From the NCBI GenBank assembly GCA_963744575.1, contig CAVUUF010000024.1, forward strand, positions 124,001 through 188,000: a stretch of 64,000 bases of DNA. The letters run 5' to 3'. This DNA comes from Palsa-504 sp963744575 (lineage in GTDB: Bacteria > Actinomycetota > Actinomycetes > Streptosporangiales > Streptosporangiaceae). Below are positions 58,160-64,000 of this stretch, in pieces. Position numbers and translations under genes: made by a program. Under the pieces are notes generated by a model. The model was given only the letters and a program-made list of their open reading frames with translations. It did not search any database and had not been told where the DNA came from. Position 1 is the first letter of the stretch, and each line of letters opens with the position of its first letter.

Positions 58160-58625
58160 GATCATTCAGCGGAATGCGCCTGATGTCGGAGGCTTTGCTG
58201 CTGCTGTGGCGCGGGCAGCCGACACCCGGCTTCCGGCCACGCATCACCAGCTACCGTTTCGACCCGCGGCCGCCAGGGCCCGGGGAGATCGTCTCTCACG
58301 GCGACCTCGGCCCGTGGAACGCCGTCTACCGGGATGGGATACCGGTCGCGTTCATCGACTGGGACGCCGCCCAGCCCGTCGACCCGGTAGCCGACCTCGC
58401 CGCAGCGGCGCGGACCTTCGTGCCACTCGCCTCGCCGGGCCTGCTCGCCGAGGCAGGATTGACCCGCTCCCTGACCTGGCAGCTCGGCTGGGCACGTTCC
58501 TGGACGGCTACGGCCTCCCCGACCGCAAGGCGATCCTGCCAGAGTTGCAGCGTTGCGCACTGGACGAGGAACCATCGTCGCCCTGGCTCCGGGCCACCTT
58601 GCCGGACCTCGGCCGCAGACTGTGA
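58160..58625 (+). pseudogene. APH-family phosphotransferase, degraded
   Basis: One frame carries FRPRITSYRFDPRPPGPGEIVSHGDLGPWNAVYRDGIPVAFIDWDAAQPVDPVADLAAAA, the Brenner motif (HGDLGPWN) and metal-binding Asp (IDWD) of choline/aminoglycoside kinases. Another frame carries the downstream helix LARLGTFLDGYGLPDRKAILPELQRC. The N-terminal lobe is missing and at least one frameshift intervenes. It belongs to a different subgroup from the gene at 13209 (WNAVYRDG and IDWD rather than IDP). Confidence 0.7.
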
Positions 58626-58718
58626 CCTGGTATTTCTGCGGCTTCGTGCGGGAAATCCTGAGCAAGCCAGCCATCGCCCGGGCACTGACCGTCCGCCCCG
58701 GCAGAACACTCCGCCTCG

Positions 58719-60597
58719 TCACCGACCGTGACAGCCGCTCACGGCCGCGCCCGGGCAGGTCCTCGACCGCGCGGGCGCGTAGAGGGAGTCGATGACGTCA
58801 GCGTACTTGGCGTGCACCACGCGGCGCTTGAGCTTGAGGGTAGGGGTGAGTTCCTCGGTCTCGGCTGTCCATTCCAGTGGCAGCAGGTGCCACCGCTTGA
58901 CCTGCTGAACCCGGGCCAGCCGCTGGTTGGCGGCGGCGACTCCGGCGGCCACTTCGGCGAGCACCTGCGGGTCGGAGGCCAGCTCTGCGACGGAGCTGGC
59001 GGTAATGCCGCGGGCGCTGGCCCAGGCAGGGGCAGCTTCGCCGTCCAGGGTGAGCAGGGCGACCACGCACGGCCGGCGATCGCCGTAGGCCAGGGCCTGG
59101 CCGATCAGCGGGTGGGCTACCAGCACGTTCTCGACTGCCGCGGGGGCGATGTTCTCGCCGCCCGCGGTGACAATCAGCTCCTTCTTCCGGTCGGTCACCG
59201 ACACGAAGCCGTCAGCGTCGACGGTGCCGATGTCACCGGTGTGCAGCCACCCGTCTAGGTCGATGAGAGCCTCGGTCAGGTCGGGCCGGTTCAGGTAGCC
59301 GGGGGTGGTCAGCGGCCCGCGGACCAGGATCTCGCCGTCGCCCGCGATCGCGACCTCCATGCCGGCGTATGGGCGGCCGACCGTGCCGAGCCTGAATTCG
59401 GCGGGGGTGTTGGCGGTGAAGGCCCCGGTGGTTTCGGTCATCCCGTAGACGTCGAGGATCTTCATGCCCAGCCCTGCAAAGAACGCGGCCACGTCCGGGG
59501 GCAGCGGGGCGGCGGCGCTGAACACCGAGACGGCCTCGCCCAGGCCGAGCAGGCCGCGGATCGGCCCGAGCACCTGCTCATCCGCCGCCCGGAACTGCGC
59601 TGCCAGCTCCGGTGGAGTGACCTGCCCGTACTGGCAACTCTGGACGTGGCGGCGGCCGGTGTCCATGGCCCGGGCCACGTCGGCCCGCTTGCCCTCGTCC
59701 TGCTCGGCGGCCAGCATGGCCTGGATGCCGGCCCGGATTTCTCCCACACCCGGGGCACCCCGAAGAACGCGGTCGGGCGCACCTGCCCGATCACCCGCAC
59801 CAGCTGCGCGGCGTCTGGGCAGAAATGGACATGACTGACGGCGCCGATAGCCATGTAGATGCTGAACATCCGCTCGGCGATGTGCGCCAGCGGCAGGTAG
59901 GAGACCCAGCGGACCCGCGGCACGACGATACCCATCCGTTCGGCCGCCGCCATCTCGAACAGATGTTCTGGTGGGTGAGCAGGACGCCCTTGGGGTTGCC
60001 GGTGGTGCCCGAGGTGTACAGCAGGGCCAGCGGGTCACCGGGTTTGATCGCCGCCACTCGGGCCGAGATCTCACCCGGCTCGGCGGCGAGCCGGTCCCGG
60101 CCCAGTGCCACCAGGCCGTCCCAGGTCATATACCGGTCACTGGCCGGGCAGGCCACCGGATCCCGGACGATGATCGTAGTGAGCCCCGGCAGCTGCTCCA
60201 GAATCGGCTGCCAGCGGGCCAGTTCGGCGGCGCCGTCCAGCACCGCAATCCGCGCATCACAGTCGCCGGCCACGTACCCGATCTGCTCAGGCGCCAGCGT
60301 GGCGTACAACGTCACCCCGAGGCCGCCCGCGTGCACCGCGCCGAGGTCAGCCAGCACATGCTCGCTGCGGTTCGGCAGCATCAGCGCGACCCGCTCGCCG
60401 GGCGCCAGGCCCAGGGCGGCGAACCCAGCCGCCACCTCCAGCGCCCGCTGCCGCACCTGCGACCAGGTCAGGGACCGCCAGCCATTTCCGGCCCCGGCAT
60501 TAGTGGCAGTCACAGCCTCGTCGGAGTGGGCCCAGGCATCACCGGCGGTCTCGGCGACGCGCCGCAACTCATCGCACAAGGTGCCGCCCGCTATCAC
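58719..60597 (-). pseudogene. AMP-dependent acyl-CoA synthetase (long-chain type), two frameshifts
   Basis: The frames align in order. From 60597: WSQVRQRALEVAAGFAALGLAPGERVALMLPN and the signature LLYTSGTTGNPKGVLLTHQNI. After a shift near 59957: LFEMAAAERMGIVVPRVRWVSYLPLAHIAERM and FFGVPRVWEK. After a shift at an AAA run near 59742: IRAGIQAMLAAEQDEG, the MTETTGAF and GWLHTGDIGTVDADGFVSVTDRKKELI motifs, and LTPTLKLKRR. The sum, about 600 residues, is the FadD15/FAA1-like type. Both shifts are single-base and might be sequencing errors. Confidence 0.85.
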
Positions 60598-60719
60598 GCC
60601 CTCGATCTCAGCCCGCCGCCGGACTATGTCGCTGCTCAGGGCCGCGCTGGCACGCTCCTGCTTACAGTGGTAGCACGACCGGGCTGCGCCGTTCGGCGCG
60701 CTCGCCTTGAGAGGTCACT

Positions 60720-61286
60720 ATGTACCAGCCCAACCCGTCCAGCGGCCAGCCGGGCAAGCCGCCCCGGCCTCCTGCTCCCGCCCCGGTGCGAACCGCGGTC
60801 AAGCTTATGTACGCAGGCGCCGCGGTCAGCACCATCACCCTGATCATCTCGCTGGCCCTCATCCCCGCCATCAATGCCGCGCTGCGCAAGGCGACCCCGA
60901 GCCTCACCGCGGCCCAGGTCCGCGACGTGAACACGCTCGTCATGCTGGCGATGGTCTTCGGCCTAGTCGTGATCGCCGTGTGGCTGTGGATGGCGCGGGC
61001 GAACGGCCAGGGCCGGAACTGGGCGCGCATCGTGTCCACGGTGCTATTCGGCCTGGCGACGCTGGAGCTGATTAGGACCAAGCCGCGCTATCCAGGTAAC
61101 TATCTCGCTCATTTTGCCGTCGGGGACCACGTGTACTCGGTGATCCATTCCGCGTTCGGCGCGATGGTGCTCGGCCTGCTCGTCCCCATGCTGCTCTGGC
61201 TGACCGGCCTGGCCGCGGTGTGGCTGCTCTGGCGTCCTGCCTCCAGCGCGTTCTTTAAGCCGCAGCGCTCGTTCCCGCTCCGATGA
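60720..61286 (+). CDS. Hypothetical membrane protein with Pro-rich N-terminus
   Basis: The 188-residue protein starts at ATG 60720 with GAGAGG 6 nt upstream. A Pro/Gln/Gly-rich cytosolic leader of about 24 residues precedes four hydrophobic segments (VKLMYAGAAVSTITLIISLALIPAI; LVMLAMVFGLVVIAVWLWMA; a segment near IVSTVLFGLATLEL; AMVLGLLVPMLLWLTGLAAVWLLW). The layout is common among actinobacterial proteins near septal or envelope functions but has no assigned role. It is divergent from the acyl-CoA synthetase remnant. Confidence 0.7.
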   Translation: MYQPNPSSGQPGKPPRPPAPAPVRTAVKLMYAGAAVSTITLIISLALIPAINAALRKATPSLTAAQVRDVNTLVMLAMVFGLVVIAVWLWMARANGQGRNWARIVSTVLFGLATLELIRTKPRYPGNYLAHFAVGDHVYSVIHSAFGAMVLGLLVPMLLWLTGLAAVWLLWRPASSAFFKPQRSFPLR

Positions 61287-61513
61287 TCTCATCACCAACC
61301 ACCACGATTGCCTGGTTTGAAACCCCGCGCCGCCTGACCTGATCACCACGGCGGTTCGGGGCCATGGGCGGCCACCGTCTCGCACCGCGACATCGATGAT
61401 GGCCGAGGGCTTCAATATCCGCCTTTGAGCGGATGTCAACTCGATGCCTGTCAGGACGCTGGCCGTCTGGATCAGGGTGGTCTGTGCGCCCTGCCCCGGC
61501 GGGCCGGGCCGCG

Positions 61514-62596
61514 TCACGGGGCATCACCCAAGATCCGGGCGCGCTCGGATAGCAGCTCGCGGGCGCGCGGAGGCAGTTCCGCGCCGACTTCCACCGCGAA
61601 GTCCAGGTAGCCTTGATGACCGGGCAGTTCCCTCAGGCACTCGGCGGCCAGCGTGGCGGCCTGGGCGACGTGACCGCGGCGCTCGGCGATCCTCGCGCGC
61701 AGGAAGGTGAGCTGTGGCCCGGCCAGCGCCGGGCTCGCGGCGAGCCGGTCCAGCAGCTCATCCTCGGGGGTTCCCGCGAACCGGCCGAGGAGCATCTCGT
61801 GCCAGGCGGCCAGGTCCTTGGTGCGCTCGTGGCGCCGGTAGCGAGTCTCATCGACACTTCCGTACCCGGTGCGCGGTCGCCTCGGGTCCGCCCGTCCGGC
61901 CGCGTCCAGCGCGTCCAGGTAGGACCCGGCGAACCTCCGCCACATGTCCGGCGTGGCGAGCAGCCGGGCCAGCGGGACGGCCAGGGCTGTCTCCTTTTCC
62001 GGCACCTGACCGTAACCCCGCCGGGTCCAGCCGTGGTCCGCCTCCCAGCGGATGAGCTGCTCCGGCACGCGCCCGGCGAAGGCCGCGAAGCCGTCACGGC
62101 GGAGCACCGACTCCCACAGCACGGCGACGGCATCCGAAACCACGAACTTCGCGGCCTCCACCGGGTCATCGGAGTGGAAGTAGTCATAACTCTTCATGTC
62201 GCAGGCAAGGTCGGCCAGCTCCGCGACAGCCTGCTGCGCCGGCCCGGGATCGCCGGCCTGCAGCGCCGCCAGCGCGTCGCCCGCCAGCCGGCGGAACGTG
62301 AGCCGCCACCTGGACCGCTCAGTGTGGTGCACCCGGCGGTCCCCGGCCATGTAGGCGCCGTCCTTCGCCAGCTTGACGAACGTCGTCACCTCGCCCAGCA
62401 CGGTGTCCGGGTCCGGCAGCTCCTTTCTCGGCTTCACTTTCGGCTGTTCCGGCGAGCGCAGCTCCTCCTCGATGCGCTCGCGAAGCTGGGCGTTCCCTCG
62501 CCAGTACAGAGTCCACAACACCTTGCGGAGGCGCGCGTCGTCATTCGGCGCCATCGCGGTGTAGAACTCCTCACGGTTCATCCGGTTCGCCGGCAT
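61514..62596 (-). CDS. Hypothetical helical protein, 360 residues
   Basis: ATG 62596 gives 360 residues; ATG 62581 (MNREEFYTAMAP) is an alternative start. The sequence is mostly amphipathic helix, with Arg/Ala/Leu-rich segments and TPR-like spacing near the end (AGPQLTFLRARIAERRGHVAQAATLAAECLRELPGHQGYLDFAVEVGAELP). Middle landmarks include DMKSYDYFHSDDPVEAAKFV. I recognise no family with confidence. It is long, open and codon-consistent, so it is certainly a gene. Confidence 0.7.
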   Translation of the reverse strand: MPANRMNREEFYTAMAPNDDARLRKVLWTLYWRGNAQLRERIEEELRSPEQPKVKPRKELPDPDTVLGEVTTFVKLAKDGAYMAGDRRVHHTERSRWRLTFRRLAGDALAALQAGDPGPAQQAVAELADLACDMKSYDYFHSDDPVEAAKFVVSDAVAVLWESVLRRDGFAAFAGRVPEQLIRWEADHGWTRRGYGQVPEKETALAVPLARLLATPDMWRRFAGSYLDALDAAGRADPRRPRTGYGSVDETRYRRHERTKDLAAWHEMLLGRFAGTPEDELLDRLAASPALAGPQLTFLRARIAERRGHVAQAATLAAECLRELPGHQGYLDFAVEVGAELPPRARELLSERARILGDAP

Positions 62597-62813
62597 GACA
62601 ACCCATCGTAGGCGCCGGGCAGCCGCCGCTGCGGTATGTTGAGCCCCGCGCTAATCAGCCCTATGTCAGGGCGAGGCTCATCCTGCCGTTGTGGCCGGTA
62701 GCTTGGCTGCTCCCCTGGCCTGGTGATGGAGGTCGGCTGGGCGGGTATTCCGTCTGTGGGCCTGCCCGGACCGGTGGGTCGCGTGGTCCGGGGAATGGCA
62801 AAGGAGGTGCGGC

Positions 62814-63644
62814 ATGACCAGTACCGGGAGCACGGCACCGGCGGGAGCCGGAGAGGATCTGCTGCGGCGGCGCCGGGGCGAGACGGTGCTGATTACCGGC
62901 GCCTCGTCCGGGATCGGGCGGGAACTGGCCCGGCAATTCGCCGGCGACGGCGCGGACCTGGTGCTCATCGCCCGCAGCCGGGACAGGTTGCGGGAGCTAG
63001 CCGGGGAACTCGCCGCCAGCTACGGGGTCATGGCGCAGGTGCTGCCCGCCGACCTGAGCCTGCCAGGCAGCCCGGACCAGATCGTGCAGACGCTGGCCCA
63101 GCGGCAGACCGACGTGGACGTGCTGGTGAACAACGCTGGCTTCGGAGCCCGCGGTCCGGTCGCCGGGATCGGCATCCAGCGGCAGCTGGAGATGGTCGAG
63201 GTCAACGTGGCGGCACTGACGCGGCTGACCGCCCTGCTGCTGCCCGGGATGCTGGAACGGCGCCGCGGGGGGATCTTGAATGTCGCCTCCACGGCCGCGT
63301 TCCAGCCGGGCCCGAACCATGCCGTGTACTACGCGACGAAGGCCTACGTGCTGTCGTTCACCGAGGCCCTGGCCGAGGAAGTCCGCGGCTCAGGAGTGCG
63401 GGTTTCCTGCCTGGCCCCGGGTCCCACCGACACCGGGTTCGCGGCGCAAGCCGGCGCGGCGGGCAGCCGGCTGTTCCGGCGGGGCGTGATGGACGCCGGC
63501 CGCGTGGCCCGGGCCGGGCACGATGGCTTGCGGCGAGGCAAGACCCTGGTCATTCCCGGCCTGCGCAACCGCGCCCTGGCATTCTCCGTGCGCCTTTCCC
63601 CGCGCGTCCTGGTAACCAGGATCTCCGGCTCCATGCAGGCATAG
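62814..63644 (+). CDS. SDR-family NAD(P)-dependent oxidoreductase
   Basis: A very strong ribosome site (AAAGGAGGTG) precedes ATG 62814; 276 residues. Motifs are VLITGASSGIGRELARQFA (TGxxxGIG), LVNNAGFGARG, NVASTAAFQPGP with the catalytic Ser region, and YYATKAYVLSFTEAL (Tyr-x3-Lys). The C-terminal RRGKTLVIPGLRNRALAFSVRLSPR tail is typical of the SDR group resembling DltE/YqjQ-type oxidoreductases. The gene appears intact and monocistronic. Confidence 0.9.
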   Translation: MTSTGSTAPAGAGEDLLRRRRGETVLITGASSGIGRELARQFAGDGADLVLIARSRDRLRELAGELAASYGVMAQVLPADLSLPGSPDQIVQTLAQRQTDVDVLVNNAGFGARGPVAGIGIQRQLEMVEVNVAALTRLTALLLPGMLERRRGGILNVASTAAFQPGPNHAVYYATKAYVLSFTEALAEEVRGSGVRVSCLAPGPTDTGFAAQAGAAGSRLFRRGVMDAGRVARAGHDGLRRGKTLVIPGLRNRALAFSVRLSPRVLVTRISGSMQA

Positions 63645-63670
63645 ACGCCAGCCCAGCGGTCGCATCGGTT

Positions 63671-64000
63671 TCACCGGTCGTGGCCCGGGATCGGCTCACC
63701 TAGCGCCGCCCGCCAGGCAGGCGCCTGGAAGGGGTCGGCGAAGTACTGGGTCTCGTGCGTTACCAGATCGCCGGTGAACTCCATGACGCTCACCGCATAG
63801 GTGGGCCTGCCGTCATAGGTGATCACGCACTCGCTCACCCACAGGTCGCCGCCGCCCCGGATCCGCAGGATGGTGAAGTGGCGTTCAGCCGGGTGCCCGC
63901 CGCGTTGCGCCTGGATCTTCGATCGGCCCCGGAAGCGCTCCCCGGACTGCGGGTAGTCCAGGATCGCGTCGGCAGCGTAGATAGCGTGCTCGGTGTCGAT
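63671..64000 (-). CDS. SnoaL-like / NTF2-fold protein, C-terminal part
   Basis: The gene runs off the right edge; 109 residues before stop 63671 are visible. They read EHAIYAADAILDYPQSGERFRGRSKIQ, then ERHFTILRIRGGGDLWVSECVITYDGRPTYAVSVMEF and TQYFADPFQAPAWRAALGEP. The strand-rich pattern and the terminal ETQYFADPFQAPxWR are characteristic of nuclear-transport-factor-2-fold SnoaL-like proteins. The N-terminal helix is outside the window. It converges on the SDR gene. Confidence 0.75.
   Translation of the reverse strand: MDTEHAIYAADAILDYPQSGERFRGRSKIQAQRGGHPAERHFTILRIRGGGDLWVSECVITYDGRPTYAVSVMEFTGDLVTHETQYFADPFQAPAWRAALGEPIPGHDR

Overview
The window is GC-rich, actinobacterial-type DNA. GTG starts are common, GC-rich Shine-Dalgarno sites precede most starts, and the families are typical of soil Actinomycetota: LAL/LuxR, TetR and MarR regulators, a CGNR zinc-finger protein, polyhydroxyalkanoate genes, and ISAs1, ISAzo13, IS630 and IS4 elements. 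The genus cannot be fixed from sequence alone; a large-genome soil lineage of the Streptosporangiales type is a guess. No rRNA, tRNA or CRISPR array was seen. The dominant theme is decay. About half of the recognisable genes are truncated, internally deleted, frameshifted or split by mobile elements, and they lie among intact operons.

0-10 kb: the 5' end of a CoxM-type flavoprotein gene; fragments of a YdeI/OmpD-type gene and an arylsulfotransferase-like gene flanking a 29-nt poly-T run; a DUF1801 gene; a frameshifted drrAB-type ABC exporter cut by an IS5 relic; an FAD oxidoreductase; then about 3 kb of ISAzo13 and IS4 transposase wreckage and a low-complexity tract. 10-14.3 kb: a methyltransferase gene split by a 3.84-kb transposon. 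This carries an intact ISAs1-type transposase and an aminoglycoside-phosphotransferase-like passenger gene, and a second ISAs1-family IS with perfect 19-bp ends and a 10-bp target duplication is nested inside it.

14.3-24 kb: metabolic genes (enoyl-reductase-like oxidoreductase, flavin monooxygenase with a divergent tetR and a clear operator, amidohydrolase), an aminotransferase that has lost its catalytic core, a CGNR regulator, an alpha/beta hydrolase and a LysR protein without its helix-turn-helix. 24-33.7 kb: three related LAL regulators, two MFS exporters, an SDR and a small undescribed protein family. Two regulators and one exporter are truncated or internally deleted, and the remaining regulator is frameshifted. 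Several of these genes, and the xanthine-dehydrogenase genes at 43-46 kb, share a palindromic upstream element (ATCACCGG-N3-CCGGTGAT).

33.8-41 kb: adenylate kinase plus acyl-CoA ligase, gene fragments, then an operon of PHA synthase, a PHA-depolymerase-like hydrolase and an acyl-CoA dehydrogenase. 41-52.3 kb: pirin, aldo-keto reductase and a broken monooxygenase; a fused iron-sulfur/molybdopterin dehydrogenase with a CDGSH protein; an IS630 element whose transposase has a duplicated HTH domain; a broken ltrA; SnoaL-like, tetR and marR genes and an NAD-dependent epimerase. ACTTGA-N4-TCAAGT palindromes link marR, the epimerase and the pirin operon into a probable regulon.

52.3-64 kb: IS66 and tyrosine-integrase relics with a perfect 32-bp palindrome, a methyltransferase, small membrane proteins, a truncated histidine kinase, a relic of the same ISAs1-type element, a VOC protein, a second (broken) phosphotransferase, a twice-frameshifted acyl-CoA synthetase, a 360-residue hypothetical protein, an SDR and a SnoaL-like gene running off the edge. 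Several single-base frameshifts sit in short homopolymers, so some could be sequencing errors. The large deletions and fusions cannot be explained that way.
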